From Bacteroidia bacterium (lineage in GTDB: Bacteria; Bacteroidota; Bacteroidia; B-17B0; Aurantibacillaceae): a DNA stretch of 64,000 nt. A model generated the notes under the pieces. The model ran no database searches. It had not been told where the DNA came from and saw nothing but the letters and a program-made list of their open reading frames with translations. Positions 44,111-53,990 of this stretch are shown in pieces. The translations under genes were made by a program, and so were the position numbers. The first letter of the stretch is position 1. Each line of letters starts with the position of its first letter. Location of the stretch: positions 1 to 64,000 of the forward strand of contig JAEUTN010000005.1 of NCBI GenBank assembly GCA_016787895.1, written 5' to 3'.

Positions 44111-45211
44111 ATGCTCAAAAAGATCAGAAACTACACCATCATTCTATTATTACTGGGTGGATTGGTATGGACCTTTTATTTCCTGTATGAAAAATCCAAC
44201 AAACCCCCGCAGGTGTTTGAAACCCTGATGCCTTTTGATACCAGCATCATTAAAAAAACGGTGGCCACCGGTTCGGTAACACCGCGCAAGGAAGTGAACA
44301 TGAAATCAAGGGTAAGCGGAATTATTGATAAATTGTTTATTGTTGCCGGTCAGGAAATTAAGGAAGGGGATGTAATTGCCCGCATCAAGATTATTCCCGA
44401 CATGTTAAACATGGCAAATGCGGAAAACCGCGTGAACACTGCCAGACTTAATTTCGACAATGCCAAAATCGATTACGACAGGAACAAAACCCTGATGGAC
44501 CAAAACGTGATTTCCAAATCCGAAATGCAGGTAGTTGAACTTCGGTTAAAAACGGCACAGGAAGAACTCCAGGCGGCTGAAAATCAATTACAGATTGTTA
44601 AGGATGGGGTTTCAAAATCAGGACAAGCTGCTTCCAACACCTTAGTAAAATCAACCATCACGGGTATGGTGCTGGATGTTCCGGTGAAAGAAGGCGGACA
44701 GGTGATTGAAAGCAATACCTTTAACGAGGGCACTACCATTTGTTCTGTCGCCAATATGGGTGAAATGATTTTTGAAGGAAAACTCGATGAAAGTGAAGTG
44801 GGTAAAGTAAAAAGCGGAATGGACATAGTATTAACCATAGGCGCAATTGATAAGGAAAGTTTTAAGGCCAAGCTGGAATACATTGCTCCCAAAGGCACCA
44901 GTGAAAATGGAGCCATGCAGTTTTTAATCAGGGCTTCTATTGGAAAAGAAAACAGCTCTTTTCTGAGAGCCGGTTACAGCGCCAATGCCGACATTATTCT
45001 CGATCGCCGGGATAGTGTATTGGCCATACCCGAAAGTGTGCTGCAGTTCGAGAAAGAAAAAACCTTTGTAGAAGTAGAAACAAAACCCCAGGTATTCGAA
45101 AAACGTTTTGTTGAAACCGGGCTTTCCGACGGCATCAACATTGAGATTGTGAAAGGCTTGAAAATAGGAGACAAAATCAAACAAGCTCAATTGCTCGAAG
45201 AGAAAGAGTAA
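44111..45211 (+). CDS. HlyD/MacA-type periplasmic adaptor protein
   Basis: The 366-residue protein has an N-terminal membrane anchor (about residues 9-27), a lipoyl-like half (ATGSVTPRKEVNMKSRVSG), a coiled-coil hairpin (about 100-170; NAENRVNTARLNFDNAKIDY), a second lipoyl half and a beta barrel. It links the permeases to an outer-membrane channel; no TolC gene is adjacent, so a shared channel elsewhere would be needed. Confidence 0.92.
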   Translation: MLKKIRNYTIILLLLGGLVWTFYFLYEKSNKPPQVFETLMPFDTSIIKKTVATGSVTPRKEVNMKSRVSGIIDKLFIVAGQEIKEGDVIARIKIIPDMLNMANAENRVNTARLNFDNAKIDYDRNKTLMDQNVISKSEMQVVELRLKTAQEELQAAENQLQIVKDGVSKSGQAASNTLVKSTITGMVLDVPVKEGGQVIESNTFNEGTTICSVANMGEMIFEGKLDESEVGKVKSGMDIVLTIGAIDKESFKAKLEYIAPKGTSENGAMQFLIRASIGKENSSFLRAGYSANADIILDRRDSVLAIPESVLQFEKEKTFVEVETKPQVFEKRFVETGLSDGINIEIVKGLKIGDKIKQAQLLEEKE

Positions 45212-45215
45212 CATC

Positions 45216-45233
45216 AAAACCGCTCAGGGTTTT
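45216..45233. terminator. Short convergent hairpin between the efflux operon and lon
   Basis: AAAACC (45216-45221) pairs with GGTTTT (45228-45233) around GCTCAG and leads into TTTTATTT on the plus strand. The stem is only six pairs and overlaps the lon stop codon, so it is a weak candidate for a terminator in this 20-base convergent gap. Confidence 0.35.
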
Positions 45234-47658
45234 ATTTGACCTTTTCTTTTAACAAGGCGTATTCCAGCACTTCTTCCATTTGTTTCACATAATGAAAACT
45301 TAACCCTTTCAGGTATTCGGGTTTGATGTCGTCAACGTCTTTTTTGTTGTCCTCGCAAAGAATCACTTCTTTAATTCCCGCTCGTTTAGCGGCCAGCAGT
45401 TTTTCTTTAATTCCCCCAACCGGCAGTACACGACCTCTCAGGGTGATTTCCCCGGTCATGGCCAGGGCTTTTTTTACTTTTCGGCGGGTAAAGGCAGAAG
45501 CAATAGAGCTTAACATCGCGATGCCCGCACTCGGACCATCTTTTGGCGTTGCGCCTTCGGGCACATGAATGTGTATGTTATGAGTATCAAAGGTTTCCGC
45601 GTCGCCATCAATCAAATGCGGGTGGGCTTTTAAATACTCAAGGGCCAGGGTCGCGCTTTCTTTCATCACCTCACCTAAGTTTCCGGTTAAACTTAATTTA
45701 CCGGCTTTGCTTTTGCTTAAACTGGTTTCAATAAATAAAATGTCTCCGCCAACCTGAGTCCAGGCCAAACCGGTTACCACACCGGCAATGTCGTTGCCCT
45801 GGTATTTGTCTTTGGTGTGTGATGGACCCAATATCTTCACCACGCTTTCTTCGGTGATTTTTGGAATGTTGCGGCCTTTGGCAATGTGCACAGCCACGTG
45901 GCGCGCGATTTTGGATATTTTTTTCTCCAGATTTCTTACTCCACTTTCAGAGGTGTAATTATCAATCACAAATTCCAATACCTTATCGCTGAGTTTTAAT
46001 TGCGATTTTTTTAGTCCGCTGTCCTCAATTTGTTTCGGCAATAAATGACGTTTGGCGATTTCAATTTTTTCTTCCACGGTATACCCGTTCACTTCAATGA
46101 TCTCCATACGGTCGCGAAGTGCCGGCTGTATGCTCGATAAATTGTTACAGGTAGCGATAAACATCACCTTGCTGAGGTCGTAATCCAACTCAAGGAAGTT
46201 ATCGTAAAAGCTGGAGTTTTGTTCAGGATCCAGTACTTCCAGCAAAGCAGAGGAAGGATCGCCGTGATAATCATTACCTACCTTATCAATCTCATCCAGA
46301 ATAAACACCGGATTGGAGGATTGTACCTTTTTTATGTTCTGTAAAATCCGTCCCGGCATAGCGCCAATATACGTTTTACGGTGTCCGCGAATTTCACTTT
46401 CATCCTTAAGCCCACCCAAACTCATGCGTACGTATTTTCTCGAAAGAGCTTTGGCTATGCTTTTGCCCAGGGAGGTTTTACCAACCCCCGGAGGTCCGTA
46501 CAAACAAAGGATGGGCGATTTCATGTTGCCTTTCAATTTTAATACAGCCAGGTGTTCAATGATACGCTCTTTTACCTTTTCCAGACCAAAGTGATCCTGG
46601 TCCAAAACGGTTTGCGCGTGTTTTAAGTTGAAGTTATCCTTGGTCATCTCGTTCCAGGGAAGCTCAAGCAAAAGTTCCACGTAATTGGTTTGAATGCCAT
46701 ATTCCGCGGCATTGGGATTCATGCGCTGCAATTTGGCAATCTGTTTTTCGAAGACCTCTTTTACTTCCGCGCTCCATTTTTTGGTTTTGGCTTTCTCTAC
46801 ATACCCGTTTATTTCTTGCTCAAAATTGTTGCCTCCAAGTTCTTCCTGTATGGTTTTGATTTGTTGATTCAGAAAGTACTCCCTTTGTTGTTTGTCCAGA
46901 TCCATTTTGGTTTTGCTCTGAATCTGGCTGCGTAACTCCAGCATCTGGAACTCGTTATTGAGGTGTTCCAACACCAGCAAACTACGCTCCTTTAAATTGT
47001 TTTTTTCCAGTATGGCCTGTTTGCTAACCGTGTTAGCATTCATGTTGGAAGAAATAAAATTGACCAGAAAAGCCGGACTATCGATGTTGTTGATGGCAAA
47101 ACCGGCCTCACTCGGCATGTTGGGCGAAAGCTTTACAATTTGTGAAGCCGTTTCTTTCAGATTGGAAATGATGGCCTGAAATTCCTTGTCGTTTTTATCG
47201 GGAATAACATCATCAACCGGCACCACCCGGGCTTTGTGGTAGGGATTGGATTGCAGGGGTTTGTCGATATTGAAGCGTTTCTTACCCTGAATGATAATGG
47301 TGGTATTTCCATCGGGCATGCGGAGCGTTTTGATGATCTGCGCTACGGTTCCGGTGTAAAACAGGTCGTCCCATTTCGGATCTTCAATGCTGTCGCGGGT
47401 TTGAGCCACCACGCCGATGGTTTTGTCGCCCTTGTTGGCGTCTTTGATCAGTTGTATGGATTTGTCGCGGCCTACCGTGATTGGAATTACCACCCCGGGG
47501 AAAAGTACCGTGTTGCGCAGCGGCAATATTGGCAGGACATCAGGAATAACCTGATTTTTCATATTGTCTTCGTCCTCCTGAGAGAGCAGGGGAATAAAAT
47601 CCGAATCGTCATCGATTACCCCACCAATCCTAAATTCTTTCAAATCTTTGAAATCCAT
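45232..47658 (-). CDS. lon: ATP-dependent Lon protease
   Basis: The 808-residue protein has the Lon N-terminal substrate domain (about 35-240), an AAA+ module with Walker A GPPGVGKTSLG near residue 387 and Walker B VFILDEIDKVG, and a C-terminal protease domain with catalytic Ser710 in KDGPSAGIAML and Lys about 753 in GGIKEKLLAA. It degrades misfolded and regulatory proteins. The length is normal. No recognisable heat-shock operator is visible upstream. Confidence 0.97.
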   Translation of the reverse strand: MDFKDLKEFRIGGVIDDDSDFIPLLSQEDEDNMKNQVIPDVLPILPLRNTVLFPGVVIPITVGRDKSIQLIKDANKGDKTIGVVAQTRDSIEDPKWDDLFYTGTVAQIIKTLRMPDGNTTIIIQGKKRFNIDKPLQSNPYHKARVVPVDDVIPDKNDKEFQAIISNLKETASQIVKLSPNMPSEAGFAINNIDSPAFLVNFISSNMNANTVSKQAILEKNNLKERSLLVLEHLNNEFQMLELRSQIQSKTKMDLDKQQREYFLNQQIKTIQEELGGNNFEQEINGYVEKAKTKKWSAEVKEVFEKQIAKLQRMNPNAAEYGIQTNYVELLLELPWNEMTKDNFNLKHAQTVLDQDHFGLEKVKERIIEHLAVLKLKGNMKSPILCLYGPPGVGKTSLGKSIAKALSRKYVRMSLGGLKDESEIRGHRKTYIGAMPGRILQNIKKVQSSNPVFILDEIDKVGNDYHGDPSSALLEVLDPEQNSSFYDNFLELDYDLSKVMFIATCNNLSSIQPALRDRMEIIEVNGYTVEEKIEIAKRHLLPKQIEDSGLKKSQLKLSDKVLEFVIDNYTSESGVRNLEKKISKIARHVAVHIAKGRNIPKITEESVVKILGPSHTKDKYQGNDIAGVVTGLAWTQVGGDILFIETSLSKSKAGKLSLTGNLGEVMKESATLALEYLKAHPHLIDGDAETFDTHNIHIHVPEGATPKDGPSAGIAMLSSIASAFTRRKVKKALAMTGEITLRGRVLPVGGIKEKLLAAKRAGIKEVILCEDNKKDVDDIKPEYLKGLSFHYVKQMEEVLEYALLKEKVK

Positions 47659-47718
47659 ACACTTAGTTCTAAACGTTGCCCTTAGGGTTCATATATTGTG
47701 CCAAGCCTGAAAAATGGA

Positions 47719-49467
47719 CTATTTGGCAGGTGCTACAGGCATTCTTACATAAAAGGAATACCCGTTTTTGCTGTACAATTTAGCAAGATTTTTATTCTCT
47801 TCCACCACCGGGTCGTCAATTGTTTTGGCGACCACAAAAGCGGGACGGTCGATTTTACCGTTTTCGAGCCATATTAAATTGGCCAGGGCATGGCTGGTAA
47901 GCCTTTGGTAGCCCCGTTTTTCCATATCATCCAATTGTGCCTTCACAAATCGCACCTGATCGGCGTTCGCATAATCTTCCGGTTTGCGGTTGGAATAAAA
48001 CAGGTAAGCGTAACTTTTAAATCCCCGGGTTTCAATGTAACTGGGCTGAAGGGAACAAGAGCGGTAAAAATCAATGGATGCTCTTTGGGTGTAGGCTTCA
48101 ATTTTGGGCACCAAAATCAGAATGGCAAGATTGATAAACACCATGTTCAACAGGCTACCTGTTAGTATACGAAAGAAAGATTGGTTTTTTAAACCTGAGT
48201 AAATAAAAGCACAGCCCAGTAAAAACAATAAACCAAGTAAAAACTCAAACCCGCTCCAATGAACCTGCGCCGCCAAACATTGTTTCGCAAACGGATCCTT
48301 AATCCAGTCGCCGGAAATAAGCACTTGCTTAAATTTTTCTACAACACCCAATAAAACAAAAGCGACACCCATTAGCAGAGCAATCAGAGCAAAGGCAATT
48401 CTTAACACAGGCTTAAACGTCAATTCACTCAGGCTTTTGTTCAGACCCAAAGCGGCTATGTAACTCAAGGGGAAATAACACAGAGAAGAATAGTGGATGA
48501 TTTTTGTTTTTACAAGACTAAAAAGAATCAGCACCACCCAGAAAAGTGCCAGCATCATTTTTCTGAATACCACATCCTTTTCTGAACCCTGCCCGGATTT
48601 GCGATAGGCCATTAAAAACAAAAAAGAAACGGGAAAACAGCCGATTAAAAGTACAATTACATGATACAGCAAGGGGCCGCTGTGTCCGCTGTCTTCGGTT
48701 TTAAAAAGACGGATCTGGTATTGAATAAATTCTTCTACCACCGCTTTGTGACCCGATAACCATTCTACCGCGAACCAGGAAGCCGACACCAAAAGGGTGC
48801 TCACGGCGAACAACAACATGGGCCACGACCAGAGTTGTTTTAGTTGTGAAGTCCAAAGTAAAAAAATCAAAATGCTGAGGCCGGTCACCAACAAAGCCAC
48901 CGGTCCTTTGGTAAGCACCGCCAAACCAAGCGTCAAACCGGCCAAAAGTGCTATGCTGATTTTTTTGCCTTCCCGTTTTGAAATAAAAACAAAACTCAGG
49001 TAAAGCGAAACTAAAATGAACAAATTGAACCAGGGGTCGATAATACCCGACTTGAAATAAAAATGAGGCAGCAAAGTAGAGGCCATCATCAGGGCCCAGA
49101 GCCAACCCAGTTTTTTTGAGTGCAGGTGTTTGCCAATTAAAAAAACACTTAGCAAAGTAAGTACACCACATACAGCATTTGGAAAACGGGCGGAAAATTC
49201 AGATACCCCAAAAAGTTTCATACTGCCCGCTTGCATCCAGATAAAGAGAGGAGGTTTTTCCCAAAAGGGTTGGTAGGCAATTTGCACCTGAGAATAATTT
49301 CCGGTGACAAGCATTTCACGTGCACATTCCGCAAAGTTTACTTCGTCCCAATCAAATAAATTGCAATTCCCGATAAAGGGAATAAATACTACTGCGGCCC
49401 CAATCATCAGCCACAACCAGGCGTAGCGGGAATTAAGCAGCGCTTTCATTCTTTTGTTTTTTGGCAA
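47719..49467 (-). CDS. GT39/ArnT-like membrane glycosyltransferase
   Basis: The 582-residue protein has about 11 to 12 membrane segments and the PMT/ArnT-type first periplasmic loop with the acidic motif FDWDEVNFAECAREM and WEKPPLFIWMQ. Such enzymes transfer sugars from polyprenyl phosphate to lipid A, glycans or proteins in the periplasm. It overlaps the PAP2 gene by 35 bases if the first ATG (49467) is used, or by 17 bases from a later ATG at 49449. Confidence 0.85.
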   Translation of the reverse strand: MPKNKRMKALLNSRYAWLWLMIGAAVVFIPFIGNCNLFDWDEVNFAECAREMLVTGNYSQVQIAYQPFWEKPPLFIWMQAGSMKLFGVSEFSARFPNAVCGVLTLLSVFLIGKHLHSKKLGWLWALMMASTLLPHFYFKSGIIDPWFNLFILVSLYLSFVFISKREGKKISIALLAGLTLGLAVLTKGPVALLVTGLSILIFLLWTSQLKQLWSWPMLLFAVSTLLVSASWFAVEWLSGHKAVVEEFIQYQIRLFKTEDSGHSGPLLYHVIVLLIGCFPVSFLFLMAYRKSGQGSEKDVVFRKMMLALFWVVLILFSLVKTKIIHYSSLCYFPLSYIAALGLNKSLSELTFKPVLRIAFALIALLMGVAFVLLGVVEKFKQVLISGDWIKDPFAKQCLAAQVHWSGFEFLLGLLFLLGCAFIYSGLKNQSFFRILTGSLLNMVFINLAILILVPKIEAYTQRASIDFYRSCSLQPSYIETRGFKSYAYLFYSNRKPEDYANADQVRFVKAQLDDMEKRGYQRLTSHALANLIWLENGKIDRPAFVVAKTIDDPVVEENKNLAKLYSKNGYSFYVRMPVAPAK

Positions 49468-50131
49468 ACAAAGGACGGTTCAGGGATTTTAACGCGGGAT
49501 GCTGGTAAAACCACAAGTAAAGCGCGGTGCTGAAAATCATACCAATTAAACTCCCGGCAACGATGTCGTTCAGCCAGTGCTGAGATATGTATACACGGCT
49601 AAAAGCTGTAAGGCTGGCTATAAAAAAGAAAAAAAGTTTAAGCAGTTTATTACGACTGGTGAAGGCCAGACAGATAAAAATAGCGAAGGCCTGAGTAGCA
49701 TGTCCGCTTGGAAAACTGTTATGGATATGGTTGTCTACTCCTTCCACCAGGCGAAGACCCAGTTCTTGTTTGTTCTGAAAAATCATCCAGGGCCGGTCAA
49801 TGTCTTCGAACACATACCGTTTAAGAAATTGAGAGAACAAGGATGCCAGCAAAAAACTCAGCGCTGTGTACAAACCTTTTCGAAGATTCATCACACTGAT
49901 GATTAAAAGGATAAGAATAGCCATAAAACCATCACCCAGATAAGTGATGTAATAAAAAAATCCGTTCACATAAACAGAACCCACCAGCTGATTAAACACA
50001 AGGTGAAGCTGAAGTTTATCGTAAACATATATGAGGTAAAGGGAGGGCAGAAGCAAAGCCAGGTACAGCAAAAGCACCGCGGCATTGTTTATCAGAAAGT
50101 GTTTAATCCGTTCAGAGGTGTTTGGCTTCAT
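49433..50131 (-). CDS. PAP2 family phosphatase
   Basis: The 232-residue membrane protein has the three-part acid phosphatase signature: a Lys/Arg-rich first part (KNKQELGLRLVEG region), the PSGHA motif with catalytic His in NSFPSGHATQAF, and SRVYISQHWLNDIVAG. Members act on lipid phosphates such as undecaprenyl pyrophosphate or lipid A phosphate. It overlaps mazG by 20 bases and the GT39 gene downstream, which suggests linked roles in envelope lipid carriers. Confidence 0.9.
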   Translation of the reverse strand: MKPNTSERIKHFLINNAAVLLLYLALLLPSLYLIYVYDKLQLHLVFNQLVGSVYVNGFFYYITYLGDGFMAILILLIISVMNLRKGLYTALSFLLASLFSQFLKRYVFEDIDRPWMIFQNKQELGLRLVEGVDNHIHNSFPSGHATQAFAIFICLAFTSRNKLLKLFFFFIASLTAFSRVYISQHWLNDIVAGSLIGMIFSTALYLWFYQHPALKSLNRPLFAKKQKNESAA

Positions 50132-50891
50132 TCCAGTAAATATCCAATTCTTCGAGTTTACAGTCGGAAATAGCTTTTCCGCTGGCTTTAACCTTTTCTT
50201 CCATGTACCCGAAACGTTTTATGAATTTTCGGTTGGTTTGTTCAAGCGCGTCCTCGGGATTAATGTTCAGAAAACGCGCGTAATTGATGAGTGAAAATAA
50301 AATGTCGCCGAATTCCTTTTCGGCAAGACTTTGGTTTTTGGCTTTCACTTCCTGTTCAAATTCCTGAAGTTCTTCTTTCACTTTTTCAAATACCTGAGCA
50401 GGTTCCTCCCAATCAAAACCAACAGCTCTTGCTTTTTCCTGAATACGGTAGGCTTTCAGTAAAGCGGGCATAGAGTTGGGTACACCCGAAAGCACGGAGG
50501 TGTTACCGCCTTTTTCTTTTTGTTTGAGTTGCTCCCAGTTCTGTTTTACATCTTCTTCGTTCTTCACTTTTACATCGCCGTAAATATGAGGATGACGGAA
50601 AATCAATTTTTCGCACAGACTGTCCATTACATCTTTAATATCAAAGGCATTGGTTTCGCTGGCAATTCTGGAGTAAAAAACAATGTGAAGCAAAATATCG
50701 CCCAGTTCCTTTTTTATGTTTTGCATATTCTGAGCCAGTATTGCATCGCTCAGTTCATAGGTCTCTTCCAAAGTAAGATGGCGAATACTGTCAATGGTTT
50801 GTTTTTTGTCCCAGGGGCATTGTTCCCTGAGTTCGTCCATAATGCGCAGCAATTTCAAAAAAGATTCGGCTCTGGGGTCCATAGGCGGCAA
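50112..50891 (-). CDS. mazG: Nucleoside triphosphate pyrophosphohydrolase MazG
   Basis: The 259-residue protein has two MazG repeats, each with the E-x-x-E-x12-D-style metal-binding pattern: LTLEETYELSDAI...KKELGDILLHIVFY in the first, and EFEQEVKAKNQSLAEKEFGDILFSLINY in the second (split here). LREQCPWDKKQT marks the start of the first. It hydrolyses NTPs, removing damaged nucleotides and modulating stress responses. The start is the ATG at 50891 or the next at 50882. Confidence 0.93.
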   Translation of the reverse strand: MPPMDPRAESFLKLLRIMDELREQCPWDKKQTIDSIRHLTLEETYELSDAILAQNMQNIKKELGDILLHIVFYSRIASETNAFDIKDVMDSLCEKLIFRHPHIYGDVKVKNEEDVKQNWEQLKQKEKGGNTSVLSGVPNSMPALLKAYRIQEKARAVGFDWEEPAQVFEKVKEELQEFEQEVKAKNQSLAEKEFGDILFSLINYARFLNINPEDALEQTNRKFIKRFGYMEEKVKASGKAISDCKLEELDIYWNEAKHL

Positions 50892-50967
50892 ATATAAAGA
50901 TTTAAAAACAGCAGAAATGTTGAGCCCAAAGAACGGACATTAATTTTGGTTAAATTAGTGCCCTGTT

Positions 50968-52086
50968 TTGAAAAAAGTTCTCGCATACCTTATCCTGGCC
51001 GTGTTTTCGCCTTGCCTGGCTCAGGCTCAGAACGCCATTACCGGTCATCCTGATTGGCTGATAAAACCCGGTTACGACCAGTGTTTTATTATGGTGCACA
51101 GGGCTAACGTGGCCCATCTGGTGAACGGTTATCCCTCCATTTTTGAATTGAATGTGGCCAAACCCACGCTGGGCAATAAACTTTGGCAGATTGAAAACAA
51201 CCTGCCCAATCTGGGCCTTTCCTTTCAATACATTGCCTTTAAAAATCCCGATGAATTGGGATCCGCTTTTGCTCTGGCACCCTATGTTGAAATTCCGCTT
51301 AACAAAATAGAAAAACCTTCCCGTTTGTACATGCGCCTCTGCTGGGGAATATCGTATCTCTCCAAAGATTTCGACATGGCCACCAATCATAAAAACGTAG
51401 CCATAGGCAGCAAATGGAACGCCTATGTGCAGTTCAAGTGGTTCTGGCAAATCCCCATCAGCAAAACCATACAGTTTGAGCCGGGTTTCACCTTTAACCA
51501 CGCGAGTAATGGAAAAATTCAAAATCCCAATCTGGGTTTAAACGTAATGGGGGTCAGCGCAGCGCTTAATTTCAGAATCCCGGGCAAAACACAGGTACAG
51601 GTGAACAGAATTGATTCTTCTACAAGAGTTCGATCCAGGTATGAGCTGCTGGTGTTTAGCGCGATTGGAATGAATGAAAGAAGCATTGACGGTAAACAGT
51701 TAGGCACCTTTGTTTTTTCAACGGCTTTGCAACGCAACATACGAAATACACACAAGTTTAGTGTAGGACTGGATGCTTACTATGATGAAAATTACCAGAC
51801 GGATTATTACAACGCCTTTGGTGAAAGCGCGGAGGGAATTGAGCGTTGGAGGATAAGCGCAAGAGTAGGCTATTCCTATAATGTGGGACGTTTGAGTTTT
51901 CCCATTGAGGTGGGCTATTATATTTTTCAAAAAACCAATCCCGATGCCATGCTGGTAAGCAGGATAGGATTGCGCTATTATTTTGCGAATGGTTTGGTGG
52001 CTCACTGGGGTTTGCGTACCCATTACGCGGTAGCTTACAATTTTGAATTCGGAATCGGGTATAGATTTTGTTTGCATGCAAAATAG
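50968..52086 (+). CDS. PagL-like lipid A deacylase (acyloxyacyl hydrolase family)
   Basis: The 372-residue outer-membrane protein has a signal peptide (cleavage near CLAQA) and the PagL active-site segment FNHASNGKIQNPNLGLN with His178 and Ser180. PagL removes the 3-O acyl chain from lipid A. Bacteroidota versions are longer than the 150-residue PagL of Proteobacteria, as here. The start is TTG 50968 because it gives the signal peptide MKKVLAYLILAVFSPCLAQA and no closer ATG exists. Confidence 0.82.
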   Translation: MKKVLAYLILAVFSPCLAQAQNAITGHPDWLIKPGYDQCFIMVHRANVAHLVNGYPSIFELNVAKPTLGNKLWQIENNLPNLGLSFQYIAFKNPDELGSAFALAPYVEIPLNKIEKPSRLYMRLCWGISYLSKDFDMATNHKNVAIGSKWNAYVQFKWFWQIPISKTIQFEPGFTFNHASNGKIQNPNLGLNVMGVSAALNFRIPGKTQVQVNRIDSSTRVRSRYELLVFSAIGMNERSIDGKQLGTFVFSTALQRNIRNTHKFSVGLDAYYDENYQTDYYNAFGESAEGIERWRISARVGYSYNVGRLSFPIEVGYYIFQKTNPDAMLVSRIGLRYYFANGLVAHWGLRTHYAVAYNFEFGIGYRFCLHAK

Positions 52087-52822
52087 GCTGCTGTACATAT
52101 CATTTGTTTTCCTTTTCTTGCTGAGTTCCTGCGACAAAGAAACAGCACCCGATTGTTTTAAACAGAACGGGGAGGAAACCACTATCACCCGCTATACCAA
52201 TGAATTTAACTGCCTGATTCTGAATAGCGACATTGATGTAGAATTGGTGCAAAATCAGGAGATGCGAATTGAATTGAGCGGAGGAAAAAATCTGCTGCCT
52301 AAAATCAAAACCCAGGTCGACAATAAAACGTTGGAAATTGACAACACCAACAATTGCAATTTTGTGAGGGGATACAAACGAAAATTAAGACTCAGGGTGT
52401 ATTGTCCCAACATCCGCCGCATTCGCAACAAAGGGGTAGGCAACATCAGCATGCCACAAGGATTTATTCAGGATAGTCTTGAAGCGAACACAGAAAGTGT
52501 AGGTGACATAGAAGTGAACGGAACTTTTGATGAGCTGGTGGTGAATTCAGGATCACACGGAGACATCTATGTCAAAGGGAAATCGAATCGTTTTTTTGCT
52601 TACATCGCGGGCACCAATTATTTAAAGGCCGAAGGTCTAAGGAGCAAATTTGTATACACCAACACCAATGGTTTAGGTGATTGTTTTGTTGATCTTTCTG
52701 AAACCGATTTGTTTCAATATTCCATAACCAACACGGGTAACATTTATTATTCGGGGATTCCTGTGCAGGCGGTGAATACAGGCACCGGCACCGCGAAGGG
52801 CCAATTGATAAAGGTCAATTAA
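52076..52822 (+). CDS. Head-GIN domain (DUF2807) lipoprotein
   Basis: The 248-residue product has the lipobox LLSSC (Cys18) and a DUF2807 beta-helix (NEFNCLILNSDIDVELVQNQ, VRVYC-like strand, GNISMPQGF, SVGDIEVNGTFDELVVNSGS). Such proteins sit on the cell surface or in the periplasm; the function is unknown. ATG 52076 lies 11 bases before the end of the PagL-like gene, so the two are likely co-translated. An earlier ATG at 52043 would bury the signal peptide. Confidence 0.82.
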   Translation: MQNRLLYISFVFLFLLSSCDKETAPDCFKQNGEETTITRYTNEFNCLILNSDIDVELVQNQEMRIELSGGKNLLPKIKTQVDNKTLEIDNTNNCNFVRGYKRKLRLRVYCPNIRRIRNKGVGNISMPQGFIQDSLEANTESVGDIEVNGTFDELVVNSGSHGDIYVKGKSNRFFAYIAGTNYLKAEGLRSKFVYTNTNGLGDCFVDLSETDLFQYSITNTGNIYYSGIPVQAVNTGTGTAKGQLIKVN

Positions 52823-52968
52823 GCCAAATTAAAACAACCTTTGCTCTTAGTGTAAGATTATTTCTGAGAATTCGTTGAAGGATGAACAAAAAAGGGCCTT
52901 AAAAAAACCGGGCAGGGGGATAAAACAGAAATTTTCATCTGATGTTTCAACCTAATCAGTGATGAGGT

Positions 52969-53877
52969 CTACACCATTTTACTTCGTTTTACAAGATAGG
53001 TGTGCAGCACCTGATCAAAACCTTCAGTAATATCGGCTTCTACAAAATCAATTTTAAATTGCGAGCATTTTAATTTTAGCTCCTCTTTAAAAGTCTGCAG
53101 ACTTTGTGTGTATGCTTCCCTTACCTGAGAGGGATTTAATTTAACTTCCAAACCACTTTCGAGGTCGATGAAATGATGGGGTTTGTTTTCGAACTCAAAA
53201 TGGAGCTCCTTGGCTTTATCCGTTACATGAAAAAGCACCACCTCGTGTTTTCGGTAACGCAAATGTTGCAGGGCGGAAAACAATTCTTCGGTGTTATCGG
53301 TGCTTTCAAACATGTCGCTGAAAATCACCAGCATGGATCGCTGGTGCAAAATCTCAGCCAGCTGGTTTAAAGCCGAAGCCGCGGAGGTTTGTTTCGCAGT
53401 ACTTTTATAGTCCAGCAAAATTTCCAGTTCATTCATCAGGATTTTTTTCTGAACCGGACTGCCTTTTGCGGGAATGTGTTTTAAAAGGTCCTGGTCGAAA
53501 GTGCTTAAGCCCGGGGCATCCCTCTGGCCTTTTAGCAATTCAATTAAAGCGGCTGCTGCTTCTATGGAAAACCGGAGTTTGTTATATTCCTGATCTTTAG
53601 GGAATTGCATGCTTGCCGAACAATCAATCACCAATTGACAACGCAAATTGGTTTCCTCTTCATAGCGTTTTACAAAGAGTTTTTCTGAACGGGCAAAAAG
53701 TTTCCAATCGATGTGCCGGGTACTTTCACCGCTGTTGTAAAGGCGATGTTCGGCAAATTCAACCGAAAAACCATGCATGGGGCTTTTGTGAAGACCGGTA
53801 ATAAAACCTTCAACTACTTGTTTTGCAAGGAGTTCTAATTTTGAAAGGGTTTTGTTGTGCTTTGGATTTATTAACAT
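52969..53877 (-). CDS. DUF58 domain protein with vWA-like region
   Basis: The 302-residue cytoplasmic protein has the DUF58 core GESTRHIDWKLFARSEKLFVK (one residue over the core) and a vWA-type metal-site phrase VIDCSASMQF. DUF58 proteins usually sit with MoxR ATPases and BatA/B proteins in chaperone-like complexes, but neither is adjacent here. ATG 53877 is preferred to the upstream ATG at 53961, whose extra 28 residues lie across the divergent spacer. Confidence 0.85.
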   Translation of the reverse strand: MLINPKHNKTLSKLELLAKQVVEGFITGLHKSPMHGFSVEFAEHRLYNSGESTRHIDWKLFARSEKLFVKRYEEETNLRCQLVIDCSASMQFPKDQEYNKLRFSIEAAAALIELLKGQRDAPGLSTFDQDLLKHIPAKGSPVQKKILMNELEILLDYKSTAKQTSAASALNQLAEILHQRSMLVIFSDMFESTDNTEELFSALQHLRYRKHEVVLFHVTDKAKELHFEFENKPHHFIDLESGLEVKLNPSQVREAYTQSLQTFKEELKLKCSQFKIDFVEADITEGFDQVLHTYLVKRSKMV

Positions 53878-53990
53878 TCTCAGGGTGTAAATATGCCATA
53901 AAAGCCCGAAAACAGCCGAAAAACCTGAACTTTTTTTGACTAATTTCGTACAAACAAGCAATTATGTCGACGAAGGACTGTTTTTGAACG

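Noticed and set aside
47659..47718. Sigma-54-like TTGGCAC word upstream of lon
   Set aside because: TTGGCAC is present on the minus strand, but the GC-containing -12 part is missing at the right spacing, and most Bacteroidota promoters follow TAnnTTTG.
48701..49171. 156-codon minus-strand frame inside the GT39 gene
   Set aside because: It overlaps the longer frame, which has clear membrane segments and motifs; this one has neither.
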